Below are positions 41,180-50,792 of a stretch of 64,000 nucleotides of DNA, piece after piece. The notes under the pieces were generated by a model. The model ran no database searches. It was not told where the DNA came from and worked only from the letters and a program-made list of their open reading frames with translations. Numbering within the stretch: position 1 is the stretch's first letter; each line of letters starts with the position of its first letter. The translations under genes and the position numbers were made by a program. Origin of the DNA: Leucobacter musarum subsp. musarum (GTDB taxonomy: Bacteria; Actinomycetota; Actinomycetes; Actinomycetales; Microbacteriaceae); contig NZ_JHBW01000062.1 of the NCBI RefSeq assembly GCF_001273845.1, positions 62,001 through 126,000 on the forward strand, read 5' to 3'.

Positions 41180-43810
41180 ATGGCTGTTGCAGAACCGAGT
41201 CCGAACCTGCCGTCCGTCGCGGTGCCGCGCTCGCGCATTGGCGAAGTCGTCACCGCGGCCCGCGAAGCCGGAGTGTTCGTCACGCTGCTCGGCGATTCGG
41301 GCAACGGCAAGGCCTACCTCGCCGAGCGCGCTGCTGAGGAGATCGCCGCTGACGAACCGGCGACGTCGGTGCACGTGCTGTCCCGTGCCCCGCACCCCGG
41401 CGACGGCCTTATGTCGGTGTTCAGCGCCGAGACGATGACATCCGGCGCCGGCGGCGATACGTGGGGCGGATCACCGGTCGACACTCAGCTCGCCTTGCAG
41501 GTGTTGGAGCGCGATCTTCGCGGCCGCTACCCCGAGCGATCGGTGCTACTCGTTGCGCTGAACGTCGACGAGTACGCGCCGCACGATCTCAGCTTGCTCG
41601 ACGCACTCGCGCGCTCGCGGCGCTACCGGATCATCGCGACGGCTCGCAAACTTACGAGCGCCCTCGAGCGCATCGGTTTGAGCACCCAGGTGCGCCGAAT
41701 CTCAGTGGCACCGCTCGAACTCGACGAGGCGGCGTCGTTCCTCGCGTCGCTGCTCGGCGTCGACAGCATCGACTCGGGCACACTTCGGCGCTGGTACGAC
41801 GCATCGCGCGGCAACGGCTACGCGCTCGCGGTCATCGCGCTCGCCGCCGACCGCAACGGCGAACTCAAGCGCAGCCGAGGCACGGCCTGGGTGGCGTCGC
41901 GAGACGAGCTGATCACCGGCGACTACGCCGAAATGCTCGCATCGTCGTGCACCGCTGAAGAGTGGCGTGCGCTCGAATTCATCGCGCAGGCCGAGCCGGT
42001 GGTCGAAACCGTGCTGCTGCGCACCATCGATGCTGCAGTGCTGACCGCGCTCTTCGAGCGCGGCATGGTACTTTCCCGCCCTCGAGGCGGCAGCTCATCG
42101 CTGGAGACCGGCCACTCGCTGCTCGGCGCATCGATTCGCGCGGGAATGTCGCCGATACGGCGCATCGAGCTGAATGACCGGCTCTACGAACTGCTGAGTG
42201 ACGACCCGGGCATGCCCGACCCGCGTTTCGATATCGAACGGCTCACCCGCATCGTGGTGTTCGGCGTCGCCGCAGATCGCCAGGTGCCGTTCGAATGGCT
42301 CTGGAGCGCGTTCGAGGCGATGGTGCACGGGGGTGACCCGCGGCTCATGCTGCGTCTCGCTCAAGTTATCGCCTTTCGCTCTGAGGCGAACGGGCTGCAG
42401 GCCGGTTCGGCAGCGCTGCACGCCCTGCGCCTCAGCCGGTTGCTCGGCGAAGACGCGTCACGCATGCGTATCGTGGATCGCGTCACCGAGATTCTCGCCG
42501 TCGACGAACTGGTCGAGCAGATGCCTGGCACGCTCGCGGTCTCGCTGCACTCGACGCTGCTGCGCGAGCGCGTGCACGACGGCGCAGACGCCGATGCGGC
42601 ACTCGCCGAACTCGAAGCGCTGCGCGATGCGTACCCGACCTGGCAGGCGACGGAGATGATCGATGCAACCCGCGTGCACCTGCTCGCGCACACCGGGCGT
42701 CTGCGCGACGCCGCCGAGGTACTGCCCCCGGAGCAGATCTCGCACGACCTGCGCACGGAATGGGTGCGTGCTCCGAGCCGAGCGCTGGCAGCGCTGATTC
42801 TTGAGCAGCAGGGGGCGCTCGACGAAGCTGTGCAGAGTACGTCGCACTCGCGCACCCTCAATCAGCTCGGGCCTCGCGCGCGCGGTGACATGGTCGACTT
42901 GCAGGGGTTCGCCTGGCTGATGGGCTTCTGGACGAGCGGCAGCCGCGAGAGCGCACATCGTGTCTACGAGGGCCTCGTCAATGAGGCCGCGACCGACGTG
43001 CACGGCGAATCGCAGTACTCGGGCCTCGTCGAGACCTGCGGGGTGCTGCTCAGTGTGCAAGAGGGCCGTTGGTCGGAAGCCGTACTCGCGGCGGAGCAAC
43101 AACTGAACCGATTCGCGCAGAGCGACCCCTACGGGCTCGCGCCCCTGCTGCAGGCCGCGCTTGCGCTTGCGCTCGCGGTTCTGGGCGAGCGAGATACGGC
43201 GATCCGTGCGATCGTCGCCTCGGAATACCCGGGGCCCGGGCTCGCCATGGTGCTGAGCGGGCACCGGCGCATTCTCGCGCTGCGTGCGCGTCACTGGTTG
43301 CGCGACCCGACCACCGCAGATGAAGCGGTGCGTCTGGCCGAGTGGGCGGCGAAAGAGCAGTTGCCATTCACCGAACTGCTGTCGCGGCACCTGCACGCCG
43401 TGGAAACCGGCTCCGTGAGTGCCAGTGGGCTCGAGCGTGCGCACGAGCTCGCCGGGCACATCGACGACGACCTCGCCAGCGCGTTCATCGCGCACCTCGT
43501 GCGCATCGGGCGCGGAGTCACCGGTCGACCGTCGGAATCCGATGAGCCCGAAATTCGCTTGCTCGCCAACCTCGGCGTGTGGATTCCGATCACCCCGGGC
43601 CCGAACCTCACCCAGCGCGAGCGCGAGATCGTGCTCCTCGCCGGGCTCGGGCACACGAGCCGCTTCATCGCGGAGCGACTCACGATCTCGCCGCGCACGG
43701 TCGAGACCCATCTCTCGAACGCGTTCCGCAAGATCGGCGTCGAGAACCGCGATGAACTGCAAGAGTGGATGCTGCGCAATCGCGCGTCGATGCACTCCGA
43801 CAAGCGCTGA
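41180..43810 (+). CDS. Large LuxR-family regulator with AAA/STAND-type ATPase domain
   Basis: 876 residues: an N-terminal NTPase domain with a P-loop-like GDSGNGKA (Ala where Ser/Thr is expected), LLVALNVDEYAPHDLSLLDAL (Walker B-like) and a sensor segment RIIATARK; a long helical, TPR-like middle (about 300-790); and a C-terminal LuxR HTH (LTQREREIVLLAGLGHTSRFIAERLTISPRTVETHLSNAFRKIG). Such proteins are signal-integrating activators of catabolic or surface genes. GGGAGGAGG sets the ATG at 41180. No target operon is adjacent except the LCP gene. The degenerate P-loop raises doubt about ATP hydrolysis. Confidence 0.85.
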   Translation: MAVAEPSPNLPSVAVPRSRIGEVVTAAREAGVFVTLLGDSGNGKAYLAERAAEEIAADEPATSVHVLSRAPHPGDGLMSVFSAETMTSGAGGDTWGGSPVDTQLALQVLERDLRGRYPERSVLLVALNVDEYAPHDLSLLDALARSRRYRIIATARKLTSALERIGLSTQVRRISVAPLELDEAASFLASLLGVDSIDSGTLRRWYDASRGNGYALAVIALAADRNGELKRSRGTAWVASRDELITGDYAEMLASSCTAEEWRALEFIAQAEPVVETVLLRTIDAAVLTALFERGMVLSRPRGGSSSLETGHSLLGASIRAGMSPIRRIELNDRLYELLSDDPGMPDPRFDIERLTRIVVFGVAADRQVPFEWLWSAFEAMVHGGDPRLMLRLAQVIAFRSEANGLQAGSAALHALRLSRLLGEDASRMRIVDRVTEILAVDELVEQMPGTLAVSLHSTLLRERVHDGADADAALAELEALRDAYPTWQATEMIDATRVHLLAHTGRLRDAAEVLPPEQISHDLRTEWVRAPSRALAALILEQQGALDEAVQSTSHSRTLNQLGPRARGDMVDLQGFAWLMGFWTSGSRESAHRVYEGLVNEAATDVHGESQYSGLVETCGVLLSVQEGRWSEAVLAAEQQLNRFAQSDPYGLAPLLQAALALALAVLGERDTAIRAIVASEYPGPGLAMVLSGHRRILALRARHWLRDPTTADEAVRLAEWAAKEQLPFTELLSRHLHAVETGSVSASGLERAHELAGHIDDDLASAFIAHLVRIGRGVTGRPSESDEPEIRLLANLGVWIPITPGPNLTQREREIVLLAGLGHTSRFIAERLTISPRTVETHLSNAFRKIGVENRDELQEWMLRNRASMHSDKR

Positions 43811-43950
43811 CAGGCGCTGACGCGCTGACACTTCGCGCAGCGTTCGCGATCCTGGTCGTCGTCTCCAGGACTCGCCCAGACGCGTCGAGTACATTGAATC
43901 GTTATTGTCGGGAGCGATTCGCGCGACCCGTGTGACTCTCGGGAAGCTGA

Positions 43951-45336
43951 ATGATGAAGAAACCTGCTGCAACGCTCGAACGCCAGTCGTTCGTGCGCCA
44001 CGGCAAGCTGCGTCGTTCGAGCTCGTGGGGCAACGCGCTTCGCGTGCTCGTCACCGCCGCGATCGTGCTCGGTCTGAGCGGCGTCGCCACCGCCGCATAC
44101 GCCGTGTGGGGCCTCGTACAGAACATCGACACCGTCGATCTCGGCAACGAGGCAGACGGAGTGGGCGTCGGCGATCAGGCGCTCGACGGTGAACTCACCG
44201 TGCTGCTCGTCGGCTCTGATTCGCGCGCCGGGCAGTCGGCGATCGAAGACGGTGAAGAAGGCGAACTGAACGACGTCACGATGCTGCTGCACGTGTCGGC
44301 GGATCACCAGAACGCGACCGTCGTGAGCTTCCCTCGTGACCTCATGCTCGCGATTCCCGGCTGCACGGGCCCGAATGGTGAGGAATACCCCGCCATGAGC
44401 GAGCAGCAGCTCAACTCCACGCTCTCCGAGGGGCTGCCCTGCGTGGCCTCGACGATCAGCGAACTCACCGGTATGGATGTGCCGAATGCCGCGCTCATCA
44501 CCTTTGACGGGGTCGTCGGGGTATCGAACGCAATCGGCGGCGTCGATGTCTGCCTTGCGCAGCCGATTCAAGACGAATATACCGACCTTGATCTGGCCGC
44601 CGGCGAGAACACACTGGTCGGTGTTGAGGCGCTGCAGTTCTTGCGCACCCGCCACGGCGTCGGCAACGGCGGCGATACGAGCCGCATCAGCAATCAGCAG
44701 GTCTTCATGTCGGCGCTGGTGCAAAAGCTGAAGAGTGCAGACACGCTCTCGGACCCGGTGAAGGTCTACGGCCTCGCGAAAGCGGCGGTCGAGAACATGA
44801 CGCTCTCCAAAGGCATGGCGAGCGTGCAGTTCATGCAGCAGGTCGCCAACACGGTGAAAGACATCGACCTGTCGCACATCAACTTCGTGCAGTACCCGTC
44901 GTTTGACCATCCCTACCAAGAGGGTCGCCTGACGCCCGACTACGCGAGCGGCGATGCGCTGTTCGAGCTCATCAAGGCGGGTCAGCCGTTCTCGGTCGAT
45001 AGCCTGGGCGAGGGCGTTGAGGTCGAGGGCGGAACTGCCGCTGACGCAGCTGCCGCCGCCGATGGTTCGGGCACCGCGACAGATGGCACGACGATCGACC
45101 CGACCACGGGTCTGCCGATCGACCCCAACACGGGTATGCCGGTTGACGACTCCAGCGCGACCGCCGACGGCACCGCACCCGTCGACGATTCGAGTGCGGG
45201 CGCGACGGGTGCGGTCGACGACTCGAGCGCTGGCGCGAGCGGCACCGCCGACGGCACCGGCACGGCGCTCTCGGACAATGTCACGGGTGTCACCGCCGAC
45301 AAGTCGATCTGCTCGGCGGGTCGCACGGTCTACTGA
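43951..45336 (+). CDS. LytR-CpsA-Psr (LCP) family cell-wall polymer ligase
   Basis: 461 residues: a basic cytoplasmic tail, one TM helix (about 35-55), then the LCP domain (about 80-330) with LLVGSDSRAG, NDVTMLLHVSADH, VVSFPRDLML, IGGVDVCL, GVEALQFLRTRHG and DTSRISNQQVF, the Arg and Asp residues that bind polyprenyl pyrophosphate. It attaches wall glycopolymers to peptidoglycan outside the membrane. The C-terminus (about 345-445) is an Ala/Asp/Ser/Thr-rich, probably disordered repeat (TGLPIDPNTGMPVDDSSA, with several DDSSA copies), ending in a short VTADKSICSAGRTVY tail. A second in-frame ATG follows at once. Confidence 0.92.
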   Translation: MMKKPAATLERQSFVRHGKLRRSSSWGNALRVLVTAAIVLGLSGVATAAYAVWGLVQNIDTVDLGNEADGVGVGDQALDGELTVLLVGSDSRAGQSAIEDGEEGELNDVTMLLHVSADHQNATVVSFPRDLMLAIPGCTGPNGEEYPAMSEQQLNSTLSEGLPCVASTISELTGMDVPNAALITFDGVVGVSNAIGGVDVCLAQPIQDEYTDLDLAAGENTLVGVEALQFLRTRHGVGNGGDTSRISNQQVFMSALVQKLKSADTLSDPVKVYGLAKAAVENMTLSKGMASVQFMQQVANTVKDIDLSHINFVQYPSFDHPYQEGRLTPDYASGDALFELIKAGQPFSVDSLGEGVEVEGGTAADAAAAADGSGTATDGTTIDPTTGLPIDPNTGMPVDDSSATADGTAPVDDSSAGATGAVDDSSAGASGTADGTGTALSDNVTGVTADKSICSAGRTVY

Positions 45337-45406
45337 TCGAGAATCGGGGGGATCGTCGCCGCGCGCAGCGATCCACCCCGATTTCCACCGGGCCGCATCC
45401 TCCGGT

Positions 45407-45412
45407 TAGAAT
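45407..45412 (+). promoter_or_regulatory. -10 box of tRNA-Ser
   Basis: TAGAAT lies 20 nt before the tRNA 5-prime end. Confidence 0.55.
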
Positions 45413-45432
45413 GGGTGACGTTGTTCGCGTAT

Positions 45433-45523
45433 GGAGACGTGCCGGAGCGGCCGAACGGACTTCACTGCTAATGAAGGGTCGGGGTTAACTCGACCGGGGG
45501 TTCAAATCCCCCCGTCTCCGCCA
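45433..45523 (+). tRNA. tRNA-Ser (anticodon GCT)
   Basis: Class II tRNA with acceptor GGAGACG/CGTCTCC, anticodon loop CTGCTAA (GCT, codons AGC/AGT), a long variable arm, T arm GGGGG-TTCAAAT-CCCCC, discriminator G and an encoded CCA (45521-45523). Confidence 0.96.
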
Positions 45524-45535
45524 GTTGAACAACAC

Positions 45536-45565
45536 GAAAAGCCCCTGCTTCGGTGGGGGCTTTTT
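45536..45565. terminator. Terminator after tRNA-Ser, shared with the convergent gene
   Basis: AAAAGCCCC, a 10-nt loop and GGGGCTTTTT. T runs on both strands make it suitable for tRNA-Ser and for the TMEM175-like gene. Confidence 0.85.
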
Positions 45566-45566
45566 G

Positions 45567-46226
45567 CTACCCGCGACGCGGTCGTGAGCGGGGCAATGGC
45601 AGCACGCGCTCGAAGGCGCGCTGCACGAACGGGTTCGCAAACATGACGAGCATCGAGAAGTAGCCGATGCGTGGAAACATCACGGCGACCAGCAGGGCAA
45701 TGCCGAAGAGGAACGCGAGCGTGAGGTCGACCGCCATGCCGCTGCGCAGCTGCTCGGGGGTCGCGCGATGCAGCTCGGCGTGCCGTGCCAGATAGGTGCG
45801 CACCGCGAATGACAGCAGCGCGGTGAGCATCATGCTGCCCACGTAGATCACCTTTGCGGAGGCATCGTTCGCCGACAGGTGCCCCGAGATCGCCGTCGCG
45901 ACGGGCAGCCAGACGATGGTGAGCATCCACGCGACCAACAGCCAGAGCGCTGCGTTGGTGAGACGATCGACAGCGTTGAAGAGGCGGTGATGGTTCAGCC
46001 AGAACATGGCGATGATGACGAAGCTGAGCACGAAGCTCACGATGAGATCGCTGTGCTCGAACGCCCACTCCATCGCAGTGCCGTTCGACGCGCTGATCTC
46101 GCTGACGCTCTCCATGAGCGGTAAGATCAGCAAGGTCATCGCGATCGCCACGACGGCGTCGATGAAGGCCTTCGGGCGTTCCGCCGCGTAGCCGTCACGG
46201 CTCGTGTGCTCTGCTTCGGTGCTCAC
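45567..46226 (-). CDS. TMEM175-like (DUF1211) membrane protein, putative potassium channel
   Basis: 219 residues with six membrane helices. The first helix has ERPKAFIDAVVAIAMTLLIL, the pore-helix motif of bacterial TMEM175 channels, except that the usual FSD reads FID. HHRLF and a later four-helix part complete the fold. Inferred role: K+ conductance across the cytoplasmic membrane. I start at GTG 46226: a longer frame upstream is low-complexity, and TAGCAT lies 7 nt before this GTG. Confidence 0.8.
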   Translation of the reverse strand: MSTEAEHTSRDGYAAERPKAFIDAVVAIAMTLLILPLMESVSEISASNGTAMEWAFEHSDLIVSFVLSFVIIAMFWLNHHRLFNAVDRLTNAALWLLVAWMLTIVWLPVATAISGHLSANDASAKVIYVGSMMLTALLSFAVRTYLARHAELHRATPEQLRSGMAVDLTLAFLFGIALLVAVMFPRIGYFSMLVMFANPFVQRAFERVLPLPRSRPRRG

Positions 46227-46233
46227 GCGGGTA

Positions 46234-46239
46234 ATGCTA
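46234..46239 (-). promoter_or_regulatory. -10 box, leaderless TMEM175-like gene
   Basis: TAGCAT on the minus strand ends 7 nt before the GTG at 46226. Confidence 0.5.
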
Positions 46240-46564
46240 CTCGGGCGTTGCCGCTGGTGCTGGTGCTGGTGCCGGCGCCACGCTCGAGCGCGCCGGCGCC
46301 GCACTTGAACGGACCGGTGCTGCCCGCGCGCTGCGTGCGGCGCCACCCTCCCCTTTCCACGAACGCACCCATGTGTCTCGAGAGTGCCGGTGATTTACAC
46401 GTGCGCTCGCGCAAAAGGGGTGCATTCGCGGGGAGGGGGCGGGCGCGCCAGGAGCGCTGCGAGTTCAGGCGCGGTGCTCGAGGACGGCGCGGGGGCGGGA
46501 CCGCGCTGAGCCTTGGGGGAAGGGGAAGGGTCGGGCCGGCGCCAGAACCGCAGTGCGCGGTCGG
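46240..46564. other. GC-rich intergenic region with short repeats
   Basis: No supported gene. A CTGGTG tandem (about 46253-46270) is followed by a GC-rich inverted repeat, GCCGGCGC, on both sides of CACGCTCGAGCGC. The rest is unstructured as far as I can see. The LtrA-type gene ends at 46565. Confidence 0.5.
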
Positions 46565-47740
46565 TCAGCCCACCTGCGCGGCGCGGGATCGGTGCGTCTC
46601 AAGCGCGACCACTGCGATGACGGCGCATGCCGCCGATCCGACGACGGTGACGACGGGCAGCAGCGCCGAGGCGAGTACCCCGACCGCGGCGATGAGAAAG
46701 ACGGTCGACGCGGTAACCGAGAGTCGTGTGCGCAGCAGGACCAACCAGACGACGAACATGAACACCGCGACGGGCACCGCGAGAGCGAGCGACGCCGTCG
46801 CCGCGTTGAGATGGTCAGAGGCGTGCGAGAGGAGATCGAGTTCGACTTCGATGCCCGCTGAGATCGCGCCGACGGCCGCGAACAGCAGGTAGTGCGCGTA
46901 TCCGAACCCGAAGCCGGTGCGTGCCGAGTCGAGACGGTCGCCGTATTCGTGCGAGAAGTACATCCACCATACGCCGGCGGCCAGCACGAGGCCGGCTGCC
47001 GCGAGCCCGACGATGCCCTCGATGTGCTCGCCCTCATTGATCGCGTCGATGATGGCGTTCGCCGAGGCGAGCAGGCTTTCGCCGAGCAAGATGAGCACGA
47101 ATAGGCTGTAGCGCTCAGCGATGTGGTGCGGGTGCCACGGAGTGTTGCGGGCACGTTCCGCCCACACGGGCACGAGCACTTCAAACACCATCGCGGGCCA
47201 GAACGTCCAGAACTGCACGTCGGCGGCGAAGGCGATGCGCGCGACCCAGATCGCCTGCACCACCGTGATGCCGATGGCGTAGCGCACGGCGACCGAGCGC
47301 AACTGCGGGTCAGAGACGGCAAGCCGCACCCACTGCCCGACCATGGCGAGTCGCATGATGACGTAGCCCCACGTCACGGTCGCCCACTCGCCCTCGGCCA
47401 TCGCGTCGTGCACGCCGGCGGCGAGCACGAGCACGCCGCCCATCTGCACGATCGTGGTCACCCGGTAGAGCCAGTCGTCGGTGTCGAACGCCGAGGCGAA
47501 CCACGTGAAGTTCATCCACGCCCACCAGATCGCGAAGAAGATCATGGCGTACGACAGCGTGGTGGCTGCAGCGTGACCCTCGACGATGCCGTGATGCAGG
47601 TTTTGCGATGCCTGGGAGACCGCGATGACGAAGACGAGGTCGAAGAAAAGCTCGAGCGGGCTGGCGACGCGGTGGCGCTCGTGAGGATCGCGCCCCGACA
47701 TGCGGATGAGGCCGAACCGGCTGAGCACTGCGGAACTCAT
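46565..47740 (-). CDS. LtrA-like (low temperature requirement A) membrane protein
   Basis: 391 residues with about ten to eleven helices. SPLELFFDLVFVIAVSQ near the N-terminus, FFAIWWAWMNFTWFASAFDTDD and ERYSLFVLILLGESLL are the hallmarks of the LtrA family, first described in Listeria and of unknown biochemical role. I start at the ATG at 47740, which overlaps the preceding SnoaL-like gene by 4 bp; the frame continuing upstream is a shadow. The coupling suggests one transcript. Confidence 0.88.
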   Translation of the reverse strand: MSSAVLSRFGLIRMSGRDPHERHRVASPLELFFDLVFVIAVSQASQNLHHGIVEGHAAATTLSYAMIFFAIWWAWMNFTWFASAFDTDDWLYRVTTIVQMGGVLVLAAGVHDAMAEGEWATVTWGYVIMRLAMVGQWVRLAVSDPQLRSVAVRYAIGITVVQAIWVARIAFAADVQFWTFWPAMVFEVLVPVWAERARNTPWHPHHIAERYSLFVLILLGESLLASANAIIDAINEGEHIEGIVGLAAAGLVLAAGVWWMYFSHEYGDRLDSARTGFGFGYAHYLLFAAVGAISAGIEVELDLLSHASDHLNAATASLALAVPVAVFMFVVWLVLLRTRLSVTASTVFLIAAVGVLASALLPVVTVVGSAACAVIAVVALETHRSRAAQVG

Positions 47741-48069
47741 GCGTGCGGAGGAATCTGGAACGCGGCGATGCGGTCGTCGGCGAGCGTGACGAACGCGGTC
47801 GACTCGCCCGTGAAGACCTGGCTGGTCCAGGTGAAGCGGATCTCGGTGACGTCGCCCTCGGTATCGGCCTCGAGCACCGTCATATGCGCCCCTGCACCGA
47901 TCGCGTCGGATTCCGCCCACTGCCGCACGCCCGTCGCTCCGCGCAGCACGCGCCCCCAGTCGTCGACGTATCCGTTTGCCGTGAACGCCACGACGAACGC
48001 GTCGGTGTCGGCGTCGTTGATCGCATCGACCACCCGTTGCACTGCCCGGGGAACCTGCACCTCGCTCAT
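47737..48069 (-). CDS. SnoaL/NTF2-like small protein
   Basis: 110 residues with the cone-shaped NTF2 fold pattern: a first helix AVQRVVDAINDADTDAFVVAF, Y-x-DDWGRVLRGATGVRQWAES, then the strands MTVLEADTEGDVTEIRFTW and STAFVTLADDRIAAFQI. This fold is used for small-molecule binding, isomerases and hydrolases; no catalytic pair is obvious. AGGAG is 8 nt upstream of the ATG. It is coupled to the LtrA-type gene. Confidence 0.8.
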   Translation of the reverse strand: MSEVQVPRAVQRVVDAINDADTDAFVVAFTANGYVDDWGRVLRGATGVRQWAESDAIGAGAHMTVLEADTEGDVTEIRFTWTSQVFTGESTAFVTLADDRIAAFQIPPHA

Positions 48070-48228
48070 CGCGCACTCCTATTTCTGGTTCGCCCGCCGG
48101 CGAATGCTCGTGTGGATGATCAATTGTAGGATCGCCTGCCGTTCACGCAGATGCCTGTGTCGGGCAGCCCGCCGAGGTGACCCCGGCGTGGGGGTCATTC
48201 GTCGACTCTGGATGTCTGAGGCCTGCGA

Positions 48229-48234
48229 TAGTCT
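48229..48234 (+). promoter_or_regulatory. Possible -10 box of the sensor kinase gene
   Basis: TAGTCT lies 53 nt before the ATG at 48288, in the divergent region shared with the SnoaL-like gene. Confidence 0.3.
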
Positions 48235-48287
48235 CGCGACACGATCGGCTGCCCGTCGCATCCCCGACTCGATTCACGAGGGCCACC

Positions 48288-50792
48288 ATGTTCACTCGCC
48301 TGCGCTCGCTCTTGCTGGCTGACCTGCGTCCGTCGCCGGGTGTGCGTGGTGAGCGGCGCGAGGAAAGCCGCGAGGGGCACAGCGGAAGCGGTAAGCGGCG
48401 CGATGATCTCGGCCAGCAGCGAGATCACATCGGCGACGGGTGGGCCACGGCATCGGTGATCGGTGCGATACGTCAAGTGGTGCTCGCAACCGCCGCAGGG
48501 TGGCAGTTGGTGATGGCGGCCGCAACGCTGACGACACTCGGTGCCGACGGGATCGTGCTCGCGATCGCGCAGATCGTGCTCGCCGCGGTCGCACTGCTCT
48601 CGCTGCGGCGTCGTATCCCGGGTGCGATCGTGCCGCTCGGCATGATGGCGCTCGCGCTCGGGGGGTATTTTGCGAGCGGCAACATCGACTCGACACTGGC
48701 GTTCGCCGCCTGTTGGCAGATCAACTTTGCGAGCTGCATTGCCGCACTGACGATGCTGGGTCGGTCGGTATTCGTCGTGGTACTCGGATCTGCGGCGGTG
48801 ATATCGTGCGCGATGGGCATCGGGCTGCCCGAGTGGGGAGTGCAGTTTCCGATCGCGATCTCGGTGACGCAACTGTCGATCGTGGTCGCGATGCGGCTGG
48901 GGCTTCCCGCTCTGGTCGCGCTGTCGCGAGACGTCGATCTCGCCGCCGCGGCCGAGGAGCGAGCGGAGCAGCGTTTCGAGGTGACGCGGCACGCGAGTCA
49001 GACCATCGCCGAGCAGTCGCGGGTGCTGCACGACACCGCCATCAATACGCTCGGCGCCATCGCGAATGGCACGGCCGGCCTGGTCGACCCCGCTCGGGTG
49101 CGCGAGCAGTGCGCGCGCGACGTACAAATGCTCGAGGCGCTGCGCGGGTCCGAGGCGACGCTCGGCACACTCGGCCTGCTCGACATCTTTGGGCTGCCCG
49201 GGCTGCCGATTGAACGCTCGGGTATCGTCGACGCTGAGCTCGTCGCCATCGAGCAGCGCTGCGGCGCCCGCACGATCGGCGCGATCGTGGGGTGCGTGCG
49301 CGAGGCATTGTCGAATGCGGCGAAGCACTCCGGTGCAGAGCTCGCGCGGGTGCGCATCACGACGGATGTGGATGGCGATGCGCCGGCCAGCAGGCTCGTT
49401 GTCGAGGTGTGCGACAGAGGTCGGGGCTTTGTGGGCGAATCGTTGCACGCCGGTGGTGACGACGGAGCGGCGGCGGTGCCCGGCCCGGACGGTTCGTTCG
49501 AGCCGCGCACCGCCGTGCGCGGCATCGCGGGGTCGATCGTCGGCCGTGCGCATGATGCCGGGTTCGACGCACGCGTCGAGAGCGCACCGGGGCGCGGCAC
49601 ATGCGTGCGGCTCGACGTGCCTATTCCTGCTGATTCCGACGCGGGTTACGCTGCGGGTTACGGTGCGGCGGAACCCCCGGTGGAGGCGGCGCCGGTCGCA
49701 GCTCTGTCGCGCCGGGCGGCAGGGTACTGGGGGCTCGGTGTCGCCGGGGTGAGTATCGTGTTGACGATCGGCGGAGGCACAAATTTGGGGTTTGCGCTGA
49801 TACCGATGATCGCGCTGATGCTCGCGTGCTGGTGGGCGGCGCAGTACTTCGGATTCGATCGGGGCCCGGCGATGCGCGTGTCGCTGCTGATTGCCGCCGG
49901 AGTCGTGTTCGTGCTCTCGGCAGCGGCAACCGGCTTCGGCACAACCGCCCCGGTGCACTGGCAGGCGCTCGCAGCAACCGGTCCGACGGTGCTCTACCTT
50001 GCCTGCGCGCCGAGTCGGCGGGAGGCCGGTTGGGCGGCAGCGGCCGGCGTAGCCCTGGTGGTCATCGTTGCCTGCGCAATGCTGCCCACGGATGCGGTCG
50101 CCGCGAAAATCACGGCGGTGGCCGGAGTGGTCGGCCTCGGGTTTTCGGTGGTCTGGTTCGCCTTTCAGACACTGGTCGTGTCGCGGGCTGAAGCCGCGGC
50201 CCGCGCCCGCCGGCGCGTTTTCGCCGCAGCACTGCGTCGCGAGAAAGAGCTCGCTGCGCAAGCCAGCTATCGGCGCTGGGTCTCGGCCGGGCTCGACGAC
50301 GCGGTGGTGCTGCTCGAGCAGCTCGCGGGCGGCCGCGACGCCGAAGCGGCTGAAACGCAGCTGGCTTGCGCCAACGAAGAGCGATACTTGCGGCAACTCC
50401 TCCAAATCGGCCCAGAACTCGTGCACCTGGGTGGTGGGCTGATGGCGGGGCTGCACCGTGCCAGGCGGCGGGGCGTCGATCTCGAGTTCCGCATGGGCGG
50501 TGCCGATGCCCCCGATGCCCCCACCGCCGACCGCATCGTGGACGCGTTGAGCCAGGTCATTGCCGAGACACCCGCGAGTGAGCGATTGGTCGCCACCCTG
50601 TTCCCGGTGCAGTCCGGGATGCAACTGACGCTGCTGGGGCCCGCGCTCGCGACCGTCGCCGATGGCGTCGAGGCGCGTCACGAGCGACTCGGTCCGCTCG
50701 ACCTGCTTGAGCTGACATACACTGGCGAACAACGCCTCGGCGAATGCGGCGTGACCGGTGAACGGTCGACCGAGTACCGAGGTGCACGATGA
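48288..50792 (+). CDS. Two-lobed membrane sensor histidine kinase-like protein
   Basis: 834 residues. Lobe 1: about six TM helices (45-215), a coiled linker, a dimerisation helix with a candidate phospho-His (LHDTAINTLGAIANG, His248), and an ATPase domain with EALSNAAKHSG (N box) and VCDRGRGF (G box). Lobe 2: another six or so TM helices (about 480-630), an RRVFAAALRREKE coil, then about 190 residues shaped like a kinase dimerisation/ATPase module but with no recognisable His or N box. It overlaps its response regulator by 4 bp. The repeat of membrane plus kinase lobes in one chain is unusual. The start at 48288 is tentative; an upstream frame adds 37 residues. Confidence 0.8.
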   Translation: MFTRLRSLLLADLRPSPGVRGERREESREGHSGSGKRRDDLGQQRDHIGDGWATASVIGAIRQVVLATAAGWQLVMAAATLTTLGADGIVLAIAQIVLAAVALLSLRRRIPGAIVPLGMMALALGGYFASGNIDSTLAFAACWQINFASCIAALTMLGRSVFVVVLGSAAVISCAMGIGLPEWGVQFPIAISVTQLSIVVAMRLGLPALVALSRDVDLAAAAEERAEQRFEVTRHASQTIAEQSRVLHDTAINTLGAIANGTAGLVDPARVREQCARDVQMLEALRGSEATLGTLGLLDIFGLPGLPIERSGIVDAELVAIEQRCGARTIGAIVGCVREALSNAAKHSGAELARVRITTDVDGDAPASRLVVEVCDRGRGFVGESLHAGGDDGAAAVPGPDGSFEPRTAVRGIAGSIVGRAHDAGFDARVESAPGRGTCVRLDVPIPADSDAGYAAGYGAAEPPVEAAPVAALSRRAAGYWGLGVAGVSIVLTIGGGTNLGFALIPMIALMLACWWAAQYFGFDRGPAMRVSLLIAAGVVFVLSAAATGFGTTAPVHWQALAATGPTVLYLACAPSRREAGWAAAAGVALVVIVACAMLPTDAVAAKITAVAGVVGLGFSVVWFAFQTLVVSRAEAAARARRRVFAAALRREKELAAQASYRRWVSAGLDDAVVLLEQLAGGRDAEAAETQLACANEERYLRQLLQIGPELVHLGGGLMAGLHRARRRGVDLEFRMGGADAPDAPTADRIVDALSQVIAETPASERLVATLFPVQSGMQLTLLGPALATVADGVEARHERLGPLDLLELTYTGEQRLGECGVTGERSTEYRGAR

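Noticed and set aside
42458-43972. 504-codon minus-strand ORF
   Set aside because: Antisense to the LuxR regulator; no start signal or recognisable domain.
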